DNA of 64,000 bases from Yersinia bercovieri ATCC 43970 (GCF_013282745.1 NZ_CP054044.1:2170001-2234000), one strand, 5' to 3'; positions 1 to 13,185 are shown, numbered from the stretch's first letter. The notes: generated by a model from the sequence alone, not told the origin. Numbers and translations: made by a program.

Positions 1-149
1 CAATGGAGCAGGCAATGGTACTGCTGTCGAAGAGCCTGGCACCGGGTGACATGGTGTTGTTGTCACCCGCTTGCGCCAGTCTGGACCAATTCCGCAGCTT
101 CGAGCAACGTGGTGATGAGTTTGCTCGTTTGGCAGAGGAGTTGGGCTGA
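1..149 (+). CDS. murD: UDP-N-acetylmuramoylalanine-D-glutamate ligase MurD, C-terminal end only
   Basis: Partial gene: an open frame enters the window at base 3 and stops at the TGA at 147-149. It encodes about 48 residues including [12 protein letters not shown], the conserved C-terminal segment of Mur ligases. MurD adds D-glutamate to UDP-MurNAc-L-Ala in the cytoplasm using ATP. The TGA overlaps the ftsW ATG (TGATG), as expected for the dcw cluster, and the gene order murD-ftsW-murG supports the call. Only the C-terminal domain is visible, so nothing can be said of the ATP site. Confidence 0.9.
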   Translation, partial: MEQAMVLLSKSLAPGDMVLLSPACASLDQFRSFEQRGDEFARLAEELG

Positions 150-1351
150 TGCGCATGCCGGGGCTAGGGCTGTTTAATACCCTAAAGCATTTTGTGATGG
201 GATCGCGGGAGAGCGACACCACCAGTATGGTGCTTTACGACAGAACCTTGCTGTGGCTGACATTCGGTTTGGCGATTATCGGTTTTGTGATGGTGACATC
301 GGCTTCAATGCCGATTGGTCAGCGTCTGGCCAGTGACCCATTCCTGTTCGCTAAACGTGACGCGCTCTATTTGGCGCTAGCGTTCGGTCTGTCACTGGTG
401 ACGTTGCGCATCCCGATGGCGGTCTGGCAGCGCTACAGCAATGTTATGTTATTGATTTCGCTGGTAATGCTGCTGGTGGTATTGGTTGTGGGTAGCTCGG
501 TCAACGGGGCATCACGCTGGATTGCTTTGGGGCCGCTACGTATTCAGCCGGCAGAGTTATCCAAGCTGTCGCTCTTTTGTTATCTGGCGAGCTATTTGGT
601 ACGTAAGGTTGAGGAGGTACGCAGCAACTTTTGGGGCTTCTGTAAACCGATGGGTGTGATGGTCATTCTGGCGGTGTTACTGCTGGCGCAGCCCGATTTA
701 GGCACCGTGGTGGTGCTGTTTGTTACCACACTGGCGATGCTATTTTTGGCTGGAGCCAAAATGTGGCAGTTTCTGGCGATTATCGGTTCCGGTGTCTTTG
801 CGGTTTGTCTGCTGATTGTTGCCGAACCCTACCGTATGCGCCGTGTTACCTCGTTCTGGAATCCGTGGGCTGATCCGTTCGGCAGCGGGTATCAGTTAAC
901 CCAGTCGCTGATGGCTTTTGGGCGCGGTGAGTTCTGGGGGCAGGGCCTGGGGAATTCAGTGCAGAAACTGGAGTATTTACCGGAAGCGCATACCGACTTC
1001 ATTTTCTCGATTTTAGGTGAAGAACTCGGGTATTTCGGTGTGGTTCTTGCATTGTTAATGGTATTCTTCGTCGCTTTTCGTGCTATGTCCATTGGGCGTC
1101 GCGCATTAGAGATAGATCAGCGATTTTCTGGCTTTTTGGCCTGTTCGATTGGCGTCTGGTTTAGTTTTCAGGCACTGGTTAACGTTGGGGCTGCGGCTGG
1201 GATGTTGCCGACCAAAGGTTTGACATTGCCACTGATCAGTTACGGTGGTTCGAGCCTGATTATTATGTCAACCGCGATAGTGCTGTTGTTACGTATTGAT
1301 TTTGAAACACGTTTGGCAAAAGCCCAGGCGTTTGTAAGGAGTGCCCGATGA
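149..1351 (+). CDS. ftsW: Septal peptidoglycan polymerase FtsW (SEDS family)
   Basis: 400 residues, close to the 414 of E. coli. It is a polytopic membrane protein with about ten hydrophobic segments after a short cytoplasmic N-terminus. SEDS-family hallmarks are visible, for example [23 protein letters not shown] near residue 115 and the C-terminal [13 protein letters not shown] segment near residue 355. With FtsI it makes septal peptidoglycan from lipid II. The start codon overlaps the murD stop, and the murG ATG overlaps this stop by 4 bases, so translation is probably coupled through the cluster. Confidence 0.96.
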   Translation: MRMPGLGLFNTLKHFVMGSRESDTTSMVLYDRTLLWLTFGLAIIGFVMVTSASMPIGQRLASDPFLFAKRDALYLALAFGLSLVTLRIPMAVWQRYSNVMLLISLVMLLVVLVVGSSVNGASRWIALGPLRIQPAELSKLSLFCYLASYLVRKVEEVRSNFWGFCKPMGVMVILAVLLLAQPDLGTVVVLFVTTLAMLFLAGAKMWQFLAIIGSGVFAVCLLIVAEPYRMRRVTSFWNPWADPFGSGYQLTQSLMAFGRGEFWGQGLGNSVQKLEYLPEAHTDFIFSILGEELGYFGVVLALLMVFFVAFRAMSIGRRALEIDQRFSGFLACSIGVWFSFQALVNVGAAAGMLPTKGLTLPLISYGGSSLIIMSTAIVLLLRIDFETRLAKAQAFVRSAR

Positions 1352-2415
1352 GTGGCAAGACCAAGCGTTTAATGGTGATGGCCGGTGGTACTGGGGGGCA
1401 TGTCTTCCCCGGTTTGGCCGTGGCACATCATCTGATGGCGCAAGGCTGGCAGGTGCGTTGGTTAGGCACCGCAGACCGAATGGAAGCGTCATTGGTACCC
1501 CAACATGGCATTGAGATCGATTTTATCCAGATTTCTGGTTTGCGCGGCAAGGGGCTGATGGCTCAATTGACGGCACCGGTGCGAATTTATCGTGCGGTGC
1601 GTCAGGCGAAGAAAATCATGCGTGATTATCAGCCTGATGTAGTGCTGGGTATGGGGGGGTATGTTTCCGGCCCCGGTGGTTTGGCCGCCTGGCTGTGTGG
1701 TATCCCGGTGGTACTACATGAGCAAAACGGTATTGCGGGTTTGACCAACCGCTGGCTGGCGCGAATTGCGAAGCGAGTTTTGCAGGCATTTCCGGGCGCA
1801 TTCCCCGATGCAGATGTGGTAGGTAATCCGGTTCGCACCGATGTGTTGGCATTACCATTGCCAGCAGAGCGCTTGGCGGGCCGCGAGGGGCCGATTCGCG
1901 TATTGGTTATCGGTGGCAGTCAGGGCGCACGGGTACTGAATCAAACCATGCCGCAGGTTGCCGCGACACTGGGTGAGCAGGTCACTGTTTGGCATCAGGT
2001 GGGTAAAGGCGCACTGCCCGACGTACTGCAGGCTTACCAGCAAGCAGGGCAGGGCGATAAGCATCAAGTTGTCGAGTTTATCGATGACATGGCTGCCGCC
2101 TATGCCTGGGCTGATGTGGTGGTTTGCCGCTCAGGTGCACTGACCGTCAGCGAAGTGGCTGCCGCAGGGTTACCGGCGATTTTTGTGCCATTTCAGCATA
2201 AAGATCGGCAGCAGTACTGGAATGCCTTGCCGCTGGAAAAAGCAGGGGCGGCCAAAATTATCGAGCAGCCGCAATTTACCGCGCAAGCGGTTAGCGGCCT
2301 ACTCGCTGAGTGGGATCGCTCGACTTTATTGACGATGGCTGAGCGGGCAAGAGCCGTGGCTATCCCTGACGCGACAGAGCGCGTGGCGGCTGAAGTGGTC
2401 GCTGCCAGTAAGTGA
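1348..2415 (+). CDS. murG: UDP-GlcNAc:lipid I N-acetylglucosaminyltransferase MurG
   Basis: 355 residues, the same as the E. coli enzyme. GT28 family with the N-terminal glycine-rich motif [12 protein letters not shown] at residues 13-24 and the C-terminal donor-site segment [13 protein letters not shown]. It transfers GlcNAc from UDP-GlcNAc onto lipid I at the inner face of the cytoplasmic membrane, giving lipid II. It overlaps ftsW by 4 bases (ATGA) and is followed by a 76-base gap before murC. Confidence 0.97.
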   Translation: MSGKTKRLMVMAGGTGGHVFPGLAVAHHLMAQGWQVRWLGTADRMEASLVPQHGIEIDFIQISGLRGKGLMAQLTAPVRIYRAVRQAKKIMRDYQPDVVLGMGGYVSGPGGLAAWLCGIPVVLHEQNGIAGLTNRWLARIAKRVLQAFPGAFPDADVVGNPVRTDVLALPLPAERLAGREGPIRVLVIGGSQGARVLNQTMPQVAATLGEQVTVWHQVGKGALPDVLQAYQQAGQGDKHQVVEFIDDMAAAYAWADVVVCRSGALTVSEVAAAGLPAIFVPFQHKDRQQYWNALPLEKAGAAKIIEQPQFTAQAVSGLLAEWDRSTLLTMAERARAVAIPDATERVAAEVVAASK

Positions 2416-2491
2416 AATAGATTGAGATAATGAATGGCTGGCAGCGAATGCTGGTCATGGATGTGTAACAGACAAAAAAGTGAAGAGAAAC

Positions 2492-3967
2492 GTGAATACA
2501 CAGCAACTGGCGAAACTACGTACTATCGTGCCCGAGATGCGTCGCGTCCGGCACATTCACTTTATTGGCATCGGTGGTGCCGGTATGGGTGGTATCGCTG
2601 AAGTGTTGGCAAACGAAGGTTATCAGATTAGCGGTTCAGATTTGGCACCCAACCCGGTAACTCAGCATTTGGCTTCATTGGGCGCGCAGATCTATTTTCA
2701 TCACCGTCCAGAGAATGTGCGGGATGCCAGTGTGGTGGTGGTTTCAACGGCAATTTCTGCGGATAACCCCGAGATTGTCGCGGCTCGCGAGGCGCGTATT
2801 CCGGTGATCCGCCGCGCAGAAATGTTGGCTGAACTGATGCGTTATCGCCATGGGATTGCCGTTGCTGGCACCCACGGTAAAACCACCACCACAGCCATGG
2901 TTTCCAGCATTTATGCCGAAGCGGGTTTAGATCCAACGTTTGTGAATGGTGGACTGGTTAAAGCGGCGGGTACGCACGCGCGTTTAGGCTCTAGCCGTTA
3001 TCTGATAGCAGAAGCGGATGAAAGCGATGCATCCTTCCTGCATTTGCAACCGATGGTGGCGATTGTCACCAATATCGAAGCTGACCACATGGATACCTAC
3101 CAGGGAGACTTCGAGAACTTAAAACAGACATTTATTAACTTTTTGCACAATTTGCCATTCTATGGCCGTGCGGTGATGTGTATTGATGATCCCGTGGTGC
3201 GCGAGTTGTTGCCACGTGTTGGCCGCCATATCACCACTTATGGCTTCAGTGATGATGCCGATGTGCAGATCGCCAGTTATCGTCAGGAAGGCCCACAGGG
3301 GCACTTCACACTCAAGCGCTTGGATAAGCCATTGATGACGGTGACCTTGAATGCACCGGGGCGTCACAATGCGCTGAATGCCGCAGCGGCGGTTGCGGTG
3401 GCGACGGAAGAGGGCATTGAAGACGATGACATCTTGCGCGCATTGGCAGGATTCCAGGGGACGGGGCGCCGTTTTGATTTCCTTGGCAACTTCCCACTGG
3501 CACCGGTCAACGGCAAAGAGGGCAGCGTGATGCTGGTGGATGATTACGGCCACCACCCAACGGAAGTGGATGCCACAGTTAAAGCGGCACGAGCTGGTTG
3601 GCCGGATAAACGCATTGTGATGGTTTTCCAGCCGCATCGTTATACCCGCACCCGCGACCTGTATGACGATTTCGCTAATGTGCTATCGCAAGTTGATGTT
3701 TTGCTGATGTTGGATGTGTATGCCGCGGGTGAAACGCCGATCCCTGGCGCTGATAGCCGCTCGTTATGCCGCACCATCCGTAACCGTGGCAAGTTAGACC
3801 CGATTTTGGTTTCAGACAGTGAAACCGTACCAGAAGTGTTGGCGCAAGTGCTGAATAGCGATGATCTGATTCTGGTTCAGGGCGCAGGTAACATTGGTAA
3901 AATTGCCCGTAAATTGGCTGAGCTTAAATTGCAGCCACAGATAAAAAACGAGGAACATCATGGCTGA
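2492..3967 (+). CDS. murC: UDP-N-acetylmuramate-L-alanine ligase MurC
   Basis: 491 residues if translation begins at the GTG at 2492 (MNTQQLAKL), which gives exactly the E. coli length. An in-frame GTG at 2480 would add four residues, but the purine-rich AAGAGAAA directly upstream of 2492 makes the second GTG the better start. The Rossmann motif [12 protein letters not shown] lies at residues 23-34 and the Mur-ligase P-loop GTHGKTTTT at 126-134. It adds L-alanine to UDP-MurNAc in the cytoplasm. The gene overlaps ddlB by 8 bases. Confidence 0.96.
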   Translation: MNTQQLAKLRTIVPEMRRVRHIHFIGIGGAGMGGIAEVLANEGYQISGSDLAPNPVTQHLASLGAQIYFHHRPENVRDASVVVVSTAISADNPEIVAAREARIPVIRRAEMLAELMRYRHGIAVAGTHGKTTTTAMVSSIYAEAGLDPTFVNGGLVKAAGTHARLGSSRYLIAEADESDASFLHLQPMVAIVTNIEADHMDTYQGDFENLKQTFINFLHNLPFYGRAVMCIDDPVVRELLPRVGRHITTYGFSDDADVQIASYRQEGPQGHFTLKRLDKPLMTVTLNAPGRHNALNAAAAVAVATEEGIEDDDILRALAGFQGTGRRFDFLGNFPLAPVNGKEGSVMLVDDYGHHPTEVDATVKAARAGWPDKRIVMVFQPHRYTRTRDLYDDFANVLSQVDVLLMLDVYAAGETPIPGADSRSLCRTIRNRGKLDPILVSDSETVPEVLAQVLNSDDLILVQGAGNIGKIARKLAELKLQPQIKNEEHHG

Positions 3968-4880
3968 GAAAGTTGCGGTACTGCTGGGGGGGACCTCTGC
4001 CGAACGTGAAGTGTCATTGCTATCCGGTCAGGCCGTTTTAGCGGGCCTGCGAGAAGCCGGTATCGACGCCCATGGCATTGATACTAAAGAGTTCCCGGTA
4101 ACTCAGCTTAAAGCGCAGGGCTTTGATAAGGTGTTTATCGCCTTACATGGCCGTGGTGGCGAAGATGGCACCTTGCAAGGGGTTTTGGAGTTTCTTGGCC
4201 TGCCTTATACCGGCAGCGGCGTGATGGCCTCCGCTCTAACCATGGATAAATTGCGCACTAAATTAGTGTGGCAGGCTCTGGATTTACCGATTTCGCCTTA
4301 TGTAGCGCTGAATCGTCAACAGTTTGAAACACTTTCGTCAGAGGAGTTGGCGGCACGTGTCGCTAAGCTTGGCCTGCCATTAATCGTGAAGCCCAGCCAT
4401 GAGGGCTCCAGTGTCGGCATGAGCAAGGTGGATCACGCCAATGAGCTACAGGGCGCGCTGGTTGAGGCGTTCCGCCATGACACTGATGTGCTGATTGAGA
4501 AATGGTTGAGCGGCCCGGAATTTACCGTTGGGATCCTTGGTGATGACGTTTTACCGTCGATCCGTATTCAAGTACCGGGCGTGTTTTATGACTATGAAGC
4601 CAAATATTTGTCAGATGAGACACAGTACTTCTGCCCAAGTGGCCTGAGCACTGAGTTGGAGCAGCAATTAGCCGCATTGGCATTGCGGGCTTATCAGGCG
4701 CTGGGTTGCAGCGGTTGGGGCCGTGTTGATGTCATGCAAGATAGCGACGGCAATTTCTACCTGCTTGAAGTGAATACTTCACCGGGTATGACCAGCCACA
4801 GTTTAGTGCCGATGGCGGCCCGCCAACATGGGTTGAGTTTCTCCCAGTTAGTGGCCCGAATTCTGACGTTGGCTGACTGA
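3960..4880 (+). CDS. ddlB: D-alanine-D-alanine ligase DdlB
   Basis: 306 residues, the usual DdlB length. ATP-grasp enzyme with the N-terminal [16 protein letters not shown] motif, the central [14 protein letters not shown] loop, and the C-terminal metal and substrate motif [13 protein letters not shown]. It makes the D-Ala-D-Ala dipeptide used by MurF. The ATG lies inside the end of murC (8-base overlap), and its stop is 1 base from the ftsQ ATG. Confidence 0.97.
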   Translation: MAEKVAVLLGGTSAEREVSLLSGQAVLAGLREAGIDAHGIDTKEFPVTQLKAQGFDKVFIALHGRGGEDGTLQGVLEFLGLPYTGSGVMASALTMDKLRTKLVWQALDLPISPYVALNRQQFETLSSEELAARVAKLGLPLIVKPSHEGSSVGMSKVDHANELQGALVEAFRHDTDVLIEKWLSGPEFTVGILGDDVLPSIRIQVPGVFYDYEAKYLSDETQYFCPSGLSTELEQQLAALALRAYQALGCSGWGRVDVMQDSDGNFYLLEVNTSPGMTSHSLVPMAARQHGLSFSQLVARILTLAD

Positions 4881-4881
4881 G

Positions 4882-5739
4882 ATGTCGCAAGCTGCCCTCA
4901 ATGCGCGTGAACGTGCGGCGGAAAACACCGCAGCCCGGCGCAGTAACGGAGGCCAATTGGCAGGTATGGTTTTCCTGCTGATGGTGCTTGGGACCATACT
5001 CTGGGGCGGTTGGGTAGTAGTGGGTTGGATGAAGGATGCCAGCCGACTGCCGCTGTCGAAACTGGTGGTGACCGGTGAGCGCCATTACACCACCAATGAT
5101 GATATTCGCCAGGCGATTCTGGCATTGGGCGCACCGGGTACCTTTATGACGCAGGATGTGAACATCATCCAGCAACAGATTGAGCGGTTACCTTGGATTC
5201 AGCAGGCCAGTGTGCGTAAACAGTGGCCGGATGAGCTGAAAATCCATCTGGTGGAGTATGTGCCCTTTGCCCGCTGGAATGATTTGCATATGGTTGATGA
5301 GCAGGGGCGGTCATTCAGTGTGCCCTCTGAGCGCATTGGTAAACAGCAATTGCCACTACTGTATGGCCCGGAAGGCAGTGAACAGGATGTTCTGGAAGGC
5401 TATCGGGCAATGAGCAAGGTGTTAGCGGCCAGCAAGTATCAGCTAAAAATGGCGGCAATGAGCGCCCGGCATTCTTGGCAGTTGGCCTTAGATAATGATG
5501 TTCGGCTGGAGCTGGGTCGGGATGACCGGATGGGGCGTTTACAACGTTTCATCGAGTTATACCCGTTGTTGCAACAGCAGCCAGATAAACGCGTCAGTTA
5601 TGTAGATTTGCGCTATGAGACAGGGGCGGCAATAGGTTGGGCTCCGGTATTCATCGGCAGTCAGGGTGGTGAGCCACCCATAAATGGCCAGCAGAACAGT
5701 AATCCGCAACAGAATCAGGCACAGGCAAAACAACAATGA
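4882..5739 (+). CDS. ftsQ: Cell division protein FtsQ
   Basis: 285 residues, slightly longer than E. coli FtsQ (276). It has a basic cytoplasmic N-terminus, one membrane segment around residues 25-48, then a periplasmic POTRA domain ([19 protein letters not shown]) and the FtsQ beta domain. The tail after about residue 255 is rich in Asn and Gln and is not conserved. FtsQ recruits FtsB and FtsL to the divisome. It starts 1 base after ddlB and overlaps ftsA by 4 bases. Confidence 0.95.
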   Translation: MSQAALNARERAAENTAARRSNGGQLAGMVFLLMVLGTILWGGWVVVGWMKDASRLPLSKLVVTGERHYTTNDDIRQAILALGAPGTFMTQDVNIIQQQIERLPWIQQASVRKQWPDELKIHLVEYVPFARWNDLHMVDEQGRSFSVPSERIGKQQLPLLYGPEGSEQDVLEGYRAMSKVLAASKYQLKMAAMSARHSWQLALDNDVRLELGRDDRMGRLQRFIELYPLLQQQPDKRVSYVDLRYETGAAIGWAPVFIGSQGGEPPINGQQNSNPQQNQAQAKQQ

Positions 5740-6992
5740 TCAAGTCGACGGACAGAAAACTGGTAGTAGGTCTTGAGATCGGAACGGCAAAGGTCTCCGC
5801 ATTGGTAGGGGAAGTTCTGCCCGATGGCATGGTCAATATTATTGGGGTAGGCAGCTGCCCATCCCGTGGCATGGATAAGGGTGGGGTTAACGACCTTGAA
5901 TCGGTAGTGAAATGCGTTCAGCGCGCTATCGATCAGGCTGAGTTAATGGCAGATTGCCAAATTTCATCTGTCTATTTGGCGTTATCGGGCAAACATATCA
6001 GTTGTCAGAATGAAATAGGGATGGTTCCTATTTCAGAAGAAGAAGTAACTCAGGAAGATGTAGAGAACGTAGTGCATACCGCGAAGTCGGTACGTGTGCG
6101 TGATGAGCATCGTATCCTGCACGTTATTCCGCAGGAGTATGCCATCGATTATCAGGAGGGCATCAAAAATCCTGTTGGTCTTTCTGGCGTGCGGATGCAG
6201 GCCAAAGTGCACCTGATTACCTGCCATAACGATATGGCAAAAAATATCGTCAAAGCGGTGGAACGTTGTGGCCTTAAAGTGGACCAACTTATTTTCGCCG
6301 GTTTGGCAGCAAGTTATGCTGTATTGACGGAAGATGAACGTGAGCTGGGTGTCTGTGTGGTCGACATCGGCGGTGGCACCATGGATATGGCGGTTTATAC
6401 CGGTGGCGCATTACGGCACACCAAAGTTATCCCTTACGCCGGGAACGTGGTCACCAGCGACATAGCTTATGCCTTCGGTACACCGCCAACAGATGCGGAA
6501 GCGATTAAAGTTCGGCACGGCTGTGCGCTCGGGTCGATAGTCAGCAAGGATGAAAGTGTAGAAGTGCCAAGTGTTGGCGGACGCCCTCCTCGTAGTCTGC
6601 AAAGACAGACGCTCGCTGAGGTTATAGAACCACGCTACACCGAGTTGCTGAATTTAGTTAACGACGAGATTTTACAATTGCAGGAGCAACTGCGTCAGCA
6701 AGGCGTGAAGCACCATCTGGCAGCCGGTATCGTGCTGACTGGCGGCGCGGCACAAATTGATGGTCTGGCTGAATGCGCACAGCGGGTGTTCCATGCCCAG
6801 GTTCGCATCGGTCAACCGCTCAATATCACCGGGCTGACGGATTATGCACAGGAACCTTATTACTCCACTGCTGTTGGATTATTGCATTATGGTAAAGAGT
6901 CTCATCTCAGTGGTGAGTCAGAAGTAGAAAAACGTGCCTCAGTGGGCAATTGGTTTAAACGTATCAATAGCTGGCTGAGAAAAGAGTTTTAA
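5736..6992 (+). CDS. ftsA: Cell division protein FtsA (actin-like)
   Basis: 418 residues, nearly identical throughout to E. coli FtsA (420). The actin-fold phosphate motifs [17 protein letters not shown] at the N-terminus and [14 protein letters not shown] near residue 210 are present. The C-terminal amphipathic membrane-targeting helix SWLRKEF is also present. FtsA tethers FtsZ to the inner membrane and recruits later division proteins. The ATG overlaps the ftsQ stop, and a 72-base gap separates it from ftsZ. Confidence 0.97.
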   Translation: MIKSTDRKLVVGLEIGTAKVSALVGEVLPDGMVNIIGVGSCPSRGMDKGGVNDLESVVKCVQRAIDQAELMADCQISSVYLALSGKHISCQNEIGMVPISEEEVTQEDVENVVHTAKSVRVRDEHRILHVIPQEYAIDYQEGIKNPVGLSGVRMQAKVHLITCHNDMAKNIVKAVERCGLKVDQLIFAGLAASYAVLTEDERELGVCVVDIGGGTMDMAVYTGGALRHTKVIPYAGNVVTSDIAYAFGTPPTDAEAIKVRHGCALGSIVSKDESVEVPSVGGRPPRSLQRQTLAEVIEPRYTELLNLVNDEILQLQEQLRQQGVKHHLAAGIVLTGGAAQIDGLAECAQRVFHAQVRIGQPLNITGLTDYAQEPYYSTAVGLLHYGKESHLSGESEVEKRASVGNWFKRINSWLRKEF

Positions 6993-7064
6993 TGTTTCAA
7001 CAAAGAGATCAAGCTGAACATATTTTTTGATCTCGAAGCGACAGGCACAAAACGGAGAGAAACT

Positions 7065-8216
7065 ATGTTTGAACCTATGGAACTAACCAATGACGCGGTG
7101 ATTAAAGTCATCGGCGTCGGTGGTGGCGGTGGTAATGCCGTCGAACACATGGTGCGCGAGCGCATCGAAGGTGTTGAATTCTTCGCCGTTAATACAGACG
7201 CTCAGGCGCTACGTAAGACGGCTGTTGGCCAAACCATCCAGATTGGTAGTGGTATTACCAAAGGTCTCGGTGCTGGCGCGAACCCAGAAGTGGGCCGCAA
7301 TTCAGCCGAAGAGGACCGTGAAGCTCTGCGTGCTGCCCTTGAAGGCGCGGACATGGTCTTTATCGCGGCAGGTATGGGCGGTGGTACTGGTACTGGTGCT
7401 GCCCCTGTTGTGGCCGAAGTGGCAAAAGAACTGGGTATTTTGACAGTTGCCGTGGTGACTAAGCCTTTCAATTTTGAAGGCAAAAAACGCATGGCGTTCG
7501 CTGAGCAAGGTATTGCTGAGTTGTCCAAACATGTGGACTCACTGATCACTATCCCGAACGATAAGTTGCTGAAAGTTCTGGGTCGTGGCATCTCTTTACT
7601 GGATGCATTCGGTGCGGCTAACGACGTACTGAAAGGCGCTGTTCAGGGTATCGCTGAGCTTATCACCCGCCCTGGTCTGATGAACGTCGACTTTGCTGAC
7701 GTGCGCACAGTGATGTCCGAAATGGGTTATGCCATGATGGGCTCCGGTGTGGCTTGCGGTGAAGATCGTGCGGAAGAAGCTGCAGAAATGGCGATCTCCA
7801 GCCCGTTACTGGAAGATATCGACCTATCTGGTGCTCGTGGCGTGTTGGTCAACATCACCGCTGGTTTTGATTTGCGTTTAGATGAGTTCGAAACTGTGGG
7901 TAACACCATTCGTGCATTTGCGTCCGACAATGCGACCGTGGTTATCGGTACATCGTTGGACCCAGAAATGAACGATGAATTGCGTGTCACTGTGGTGGCG
8001 ACCGGTATCGGCATGGACAAACGTCCTGAAATCACGTTGGTTACCAACAAGCAGACTCAGCCTGTGATGGACCATCGTTACCAGCAGCATGGCATGTCAC
8101 CTCTACCTCAGGAAGTTAAACCTGCGGCTAAAGTGGTCAATGACCCAACTGCTCAAACCAATAAAGAGCCCGATTATTTGGATATTCCGGCATTTTTGCG
8201 CAAGCAAGCCGACTAA
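7065..8216 (+). CDS. ftsZ: Cell division GTPase FtsZ
   Basis: 383 residues, the same as E. coli. The tubulin signature GGGTGTG lies at residues 105-111 and the nucleotide loop VGGGGGNAV near residue 18. The extreme C-terminal FtsA/ZipA-binding peptide [14 protein letters not shown] is intact. It polymerises into the Z ring at mid-cell. A strong GGAGAG Shine-Dalgarno lies just upstream of the ATG. Confidence 0.98.
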   Translation: MFEPMELTNDAVIKVIGVGGGGGNAVEHMVRERIEGVEFFAVNTDAQALRKTAVGQTIQIGSGITKGLGAGANPEVGRNSAEEDREALRAALEGADMVFIAAGMGGGTGTGAAPVVAEVAKELGILTVAVVTKPFNFEGKKRMAFAEQGIAELSKHVDSLITIPNDKLLKVLGRGISLLDAFGAANDVLKGAVQGIAELITRPGLMNVDFADVRTVMSEMGYAMMGSGVACGEDRAEEAAEMAISSPLLEDIDLSGARGVLVNITAGFDLRLDEFETVGNTIRAFASDNATVVIGTSLDPEMNDELRVTVVATGIGMDKRPEITLVTNKQTQPVMDHRYQQHGMSPLPQEVKPAAKVVNDPTAQTNKEPDYLDIPAFLRKQAD

Positions 8217-8228
8217 TTTCCGAAAATA

Positions 8229-8256
8229 TTGGAATCTCCGCTCTTTGTGCTAAACT
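8229..8256 (+). promoter_or_regulatory. Possible sigma70 promoter for lpxC
   Basis: TTGGAA at 8229-8234 and TAAACT at 8251-8256 with 16-base spacing, in the 100-base gap between ftsZ and lpxC. In E. coli lpxC has its own promoter at this place. The match is moderate and was found by eye. Confidence 0.4.
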
Positions 8257-8277
8257 GTCCCGCCGATCTTGTTATAA

Positions 8278-9237
<960 letters not shown>

Positions 9238-9239
9238 GG

Positions 9240-9776
9240 CTATTTATCACCATCACTTTTGGTTGCGTTGGCACTCTCTCCGGCCAACGCAGCTAATCGT
9301 TCCAATATTGTCCTCAGTCTCTCAGGGCTACGGCTCGCTAATCCTCTTAATTCCTTAGCACTTTCCAAACTTAAGTGACGTAATGGCGGAGATTTCCCAG
9401 GATTTTCCGACGATTTTGCGGCATCTTGCGTCATGTTATGACCCTTAGCCATTAACGATGGATTAATCCTGATGTCGATTGAAGACAATGATGGTAGAAT
9501 TTGCGCTCGTAGTGCAGAAAGTAAAGCGGGTTGCTCATAGCGTAAGCGCATTAGCCAGCTGGCATTCGCGGTTTCTAGCACTAAAACACTCTGTCGATAG
9601 TTAGCGACACGGCACCACGGCTGTAATTGTGAAGGGAGCAATCCTTTTACCGCACGGTTAAGTTTTAACAGTGCAGTCGCGCGTTGTTGTACGTTATGTA
9701 GCGGTCCATTTTCTGCTGCAACCGCATCATCGAACAGAACATCTAATAATTGTGGGCGGTTTTCACGCATTGACAA
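9240..9776 (-). CDS. DUF721 / DciA-family protein
   Basis: 178 residues. The N-terminal half ([48 protein letters not shown]) matches the DUF721 pattern that defines DciA, a loader of the replicative helicase in many bacteria. The C-terminal half is low-complexity followed by a helical [13 protein letters not shown] segment. It lies convergent to lpxC (stops almost touching) and divergent from secM with only 22 bases between starts, the same place as the DUF721 gene near secA in other gammaproteobacteria. Enterobacteria normally use DnaC, so whether this protein still acts in replication is open. Family call fairly sure, function inferred. Confidence 0.75.
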   Translation of the reverse strand: MSMRENRPQLLDVLFDDAVAAENGPLHNVQQRATALLKLNRAVKGLLPSQLQPWCRVANYRQSVLVLETANASWLMRLRYEQPALLSALRAQILPSLSSIDIRINPSLMAKGHNMTQDAAKSSENPGKSPPLRHLSLESAKELRGLASRSPERLRTILERLAALAGESANATKSDGDK

Positions 9777-9798
9777 GGCTCCGGCGGATTTTAAACTC

Positions 9799-10332
9799 GT
9801 GATCGGTATTCTAAATCGTTGGCGACAATTTGGTAGACGTTATTTCTGGCCGCATCTCTTATTGGGGATGGTCGCGGCAAGTCTTGGCGTGCCTTCAAAT
9901 CTGTCTGGCGTGCCAGATCAAACCGCGATACCTAATACATCGTCAAGCCAAAGCCGTCAGAATCATGCTGCGACAAACTTTAACAGTTTAGCATTGTTGC
10001 ATGATATACATCGCCGTCCTTCAATCAGCGTAGACTATTGGCAGCAGCATGCACTGCGGACGGTTATTCGTCACCTCTCATTTGCGTTGGCACCCCAAGC
10101 GGCTTATGCCCGAGTGCAGGAAGTTACAGAGGTCGAACAGATAGAACCATCACAAATTCAGCAGCTTGCGTTGCTGGATACACTGAACGCCCTCCTGACG
10201 CACGAGTTTAAGCCACCCGCGATCATTCGCTATACCGAGCAGGTTAAACGGCCTGTTCTTTCATTACACAAACCTGGGCTTTGGCTTGCACAAGTGCAAG
10301 GCATCCGCGCCGGGCCTGCCAATTTCAGCTAA
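9799..10332 (+). CDS. secM: Secretion monitor SecM (translation-arrest regulator of secA)
   Basis: 177 residues from a GTG start ([30 protein letters not shown]), which matches the E. coli N-terminus and its long signal sequence. The C-terminal arrest motif is present as [12 protein letters not shown]. The Phe of the E. coli FxxxxWIxxxxGIRAGP motif is replaced by His and Ile by Leu. SecM stalls its own ribosome when export is slow, which exposes the secA ribosome site. It lies 76 bases upstream of secA, as that mechanism requires. Confidence 0.93.
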   Translation: MIGILNRWRQFGRRYFWPHLLLGMVAASLGVPSNLSGVPDQTAIPNTSSSQSRQNHAATNFNSLALLHDIHRRPSISVDYWQQHALRTVIRHLSFALAPQAAYARVQEVTEVEQIEPSQIQQLALLDTLNALLTHEFKPPAIIRYTEQVKRPVLSLHKPGLWLAQVQGIRAGPANFS

Positions 10333-10408
10333 TTATTCCCTTTTCTACCCCCATTTTATGTAACCTTTGACCGTCGGTTTGGTGGTCTTGTAAGAGATAT
10401 TAAGAATC

Positions 10409-13123
10409 ATGCTAATTAAATTATTAACCAAAGTTTTTGGCAGCCGTAACGATCGTACCCTGCGCCGCATGCGCAAAGTGGTTGAGCTAATCAACCGCAT
10501 GGAACCTGAAGTTGAAAAACTGACTGATGCTGAATTACGCGCCAAAACAGACGAGTTTCGTGAGCGCCTGGCAAAAGGTGCGGTGCTGGAAACCTTGATT
10601 CCTGAGGCGTTTGCTGTGGTGCGCGAGGCCAGTAAGCGTGTGTTTGGTATGCGTCACTTCGACGTACAATTGCTCGGCGGTATGGTACTGAATGAGCGTT
10701 GCATTGCCGAAATGCGTACTGGTGAAGGTAAAACTCTGACGGCAACGCTGCCCGCTTACCTCAATGCGTTAAGTGGCCGTGGTGTTCATGTGGTTACTGT
10801 CAACGACTATTTGGCTCAACGTGACGCCGAAAATAACCGTCCATTGTTCGAGTTCCTTGGTCTGAGTGTTGGTATCAACCTGCCGAATATGACGGCACCG
10901 GCCAAGCGTGCGGCTTATGCTGCTGACATCACTTACGGTACGAACAACGAATACGGTTTTGACTATCTGCGCGATAACATGGCATTCAGCCCTGAAGAGC
11001 GTGTACAGCGTAAGCTGCATTATGCGCTGGTAGATGAGGTTGACTCCATCTTGATCGATGAAGCCCGTACTCCGCTGATTATCTCTGGCCCAGCCGAAGA
11101 TAGCTCCGAGATGTATATCCGGGTTAACAAACTGATTCCAAAACTGATTCGTCAGGAAAAAGAGGACTCAGATACCTTCCAGGGTGAAGGCCACTTCTCA
11201 GTGGACGAAAAATCACGTCAGGTTCACCTGACAGAACGTGGTTTGATTCTGATTGAGCAAATGTTGGTAGAAGCGGGCATTATGGAAGAGGGAGAGTCAC
11301 TCTATTCTCCAACTAACATCATGTTGATGCACCACGTCACGGCAGCGCTGCGCGCGCATGTATTGTTTACCCGCGATGTCGATTACATTGTGAAAGACGG
11401 CGAAGTTATCATCGTTGACGAACACACCGGTCGTACCATGCAAGGGCGTCGCTGGTCCGATGGCCTGCATCAGGCTATTGAAGCCAAAGAGGGCGTGGAA
11501 ATCCAGAACGAGAACCAGACGCTGGCTTCCATCACCTTCCAGAATTACTTCCGCCTGTACGAAAAATTGGCCGGTATGACCGGTACAGCAGATACCGAAG
11601 CATTTGAATTTAGCTCAATCTACAAGCTGGATACCATTGTTGTACCTACTAACCGTCCAATGATTCGTAAGGATTTGGCTGATTTGGTCTATATGACCGA
11701 GCAGGAAAAAATCGGCGCGATCATTGAAGATATCCGTGAACGTACCGCCAATGGTCAGCCTGTATTGGTCGGGACCATCTCGATTGAGAAATCTGAAGTG
11801 GTATCCGCTGAGTTAACTAAAGCGGGTATTGAACACAAAGTTCTGAACGCCAAATTCCACGCCATGGAGGCGGATATCGTTTCCCAAGCGGGTCAACCGG
11901 GGGCGGTTACTATCGCAACCAACATGGCCGGCCGTGGTACTGACATCGTGTTAGGTGGCAGCTGGCAGAGTGAGATTGCCTTGCTCGAAGATCCAACTGA
12001 AGAGCAAATCGCCGCCATCAAAGCTGCATGGCAGATTCGTCATGATGCGGTTCTGGCCTCCGGTGGTTTGCACATTATTGGTACTGAGCGTCATGAATCA
12101 CGCCGTATCGATAACCAGTTGCGTGGTCGTGCGGGTCGTCAGGGTGATGCGGGTTCTTCACGCTTCTACCTGTCGATGGAAGATGCATTGATGCGTATTT
12201 TTGCTTCCGACCGTGTGTCTGGCATGATGCGTAAACTGGGTATGAAACCGGGCGAAGCCATTGAGCATCCATGGGTAACCAAGGCCATTGCTAACGCACA
12301 GCGTAAAGTTGAAAGCCGTAACTTCGATATTCGTAAGCAATTACTGGAATATGATGATGTTGCCAGTGACCAGCGTCGCGCTATCTACAGCCAGCGTAAC
12401 GAGCTGTTAGATGTGTCCGACGTCAGCGAAACCATCAACAGTATCCGTGAAGATGTCTTTAAAACGGTTATTGATGGCTACATTCCAACCCAGTCACTAG
12501 AAGAGATGTGGGATGTTGAAGGGTTAGAGCTGCGCCTGAAAAATGATTTCGATCTTGATATGCCGATTGCAAAATGGCTGGAAGATGAGCCGCAACTGCA
12601 TGAAGAGACATTACGTGAGCGCATTCTTCAACAGGCGATCGAAGTTTATCACCGCAAAGAGGAGGTTGTTGGCGTTGAAATGATGCGCAACTTCGAAAAA
12701 GGCGTGATGCTGCAAACGCTCGATTCCTTGTGGAAAGAGCATTTGGCTGCGATGGACTACCTGCGTCAAGGTATCCATTTACGTGGTTATGCGCAAAAAG
12801 ATCCTAAGCAAGAATATAAGCGCGAATCCTTCGCTATGTTTGCCGCCATGCTAGAATCACTGAAATATGAAGTGATTAGCGTGCTGAGCAAAGTACAGGT
12901 GCGGATGCCTGAAGAGGTAGAAGCGCTGGAAGTACAACGTCGTGAAGAAGCTGAGCGTTTGGCTAAACAGCAACAACTGAGCCACCAGTCTGACAACAGC
13001 GCATTGATGTCACAGGAAGAGATCAATGTTGCCGCCAACCTTGAGCGCAAAGTGGGTCGTAACGATCCGTGTCCATGTGGCTCAGGCAAAAAATACAAAC
13101 AGTGCCATGGTAGCCTACAGTAA
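10409..13123 (+). CDS. secA: Preprotein translocase ATPase SecA
   Basis: 904 residues (E. coli 901). Walker A MRTGEGKT near residue 102, the DEAD-like [15 protein letters not shown] segment, the helicase motif GRAGRQGD, and a C-terminal zinc motif [14 protein letters not shown] that binds SecB. It drives proteins through SecYEG. Expression is expected to be controlled by SecM immediately upstream. A rho-independent terminator follows. Confidence 0.98.
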   Translation: MLIKLLTKVFGSRNDRTLRRMRKVVELINRMEPEVEKLTDAELRAKTDEFRERLAKGAVLETLIPEAFAVVREASKRVFGMRHFDVQLLGGMVLNERCIAEMRTGEGKTLTATLPAYLNALSGRGVHVVTVNDYLAQRDAENNRPLFEFLGLSVGINLPNMTAPAKRAAYAADITYGTNNEYGFDYLRDNMAFSPEERVQRKLHYALVDEVDSILIDEARTPLIISGPAEDSSEMYIRVNKLIPKLIRQEKEDSDTFQGEGHFSVDEKSRQVHLTERGLILIEQMLVEAGIMEEGESLYSPTNIMLMHHVTAALRAHVLFTRDVDYIVKDGEVIIVDEHTGRTMQGRRWSDGLHQAIEAKEGVEIQNENQTLASITFQNYFRLYEKLAGMTGTADTEAFEFSSIYKLDTIVVPTNRPMIRKDLADLVYMTEQEKIGAIIEDIRERTANGQPVLVGTISIEKSEVVSAELTKAGIEHKVLNAKFHAMEADIVSQAGQPGAVTIATNMAGRGTDIVLGGSWQSEIALLEDPTEEQIAAIKAAWQIRHDAVLASGGLHIIGTERHESRRIDNQLRGRAGRQGDAGSSRFYLSMEDALMRIFASDRVSGMMRKLGMKPGEAIEHPWVTKAIANAQRKVESRNFDIRKQLLEYDDVASDQRRAIYSQRNELLDVSDVSETINSIREDVFKTVIDGYIPTQSLEEMWDVEGLELRLKNDFDLDMPIAKWLEDEPQLHEETLRERILQQAIEVYHRKEEVVGVEMMRNFEKGVMLQTLDSLWKEHLAAMDYLRQGIHLRGYAQKDPKQEYKRESFAMFAAMLESLKYEVISVLSKVQVRMPEEVEALEVQRREEAERLAKQQQLSHQSDNSALMSQEEINVAANLERKVGRNDPCPCGSGKKYKQCHGSLQ

Positions 13124-13150
13124 TATTTAGGCCACGGTGTCACTGACAAT

Positions 13151-13185
13151 AAGGGCGGCTAAACACCGCCCTTTTATTTTGTTTT
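13151..13185 (+). terminator. Rho-independent terminator after secA
   Basis: An 8-bp stem AAGGGCGG/CCGCCCTT (13151-13158 and 13166-13173) is followed by a T-rich run. It lies 28 bases after the secA stop. Confidence 0.85.

Noticed and set aside
2480..2491. Upstream GTG as the murC start
   Set aside because: The GTG at 2492 matches the E. coli N-terminus and has better ribosome-site spacing.
3119..3637. 172-codon minus-strand frame inside murC
   Set aside because: Lies wholly within the well-supported murC gene and has no independent support.
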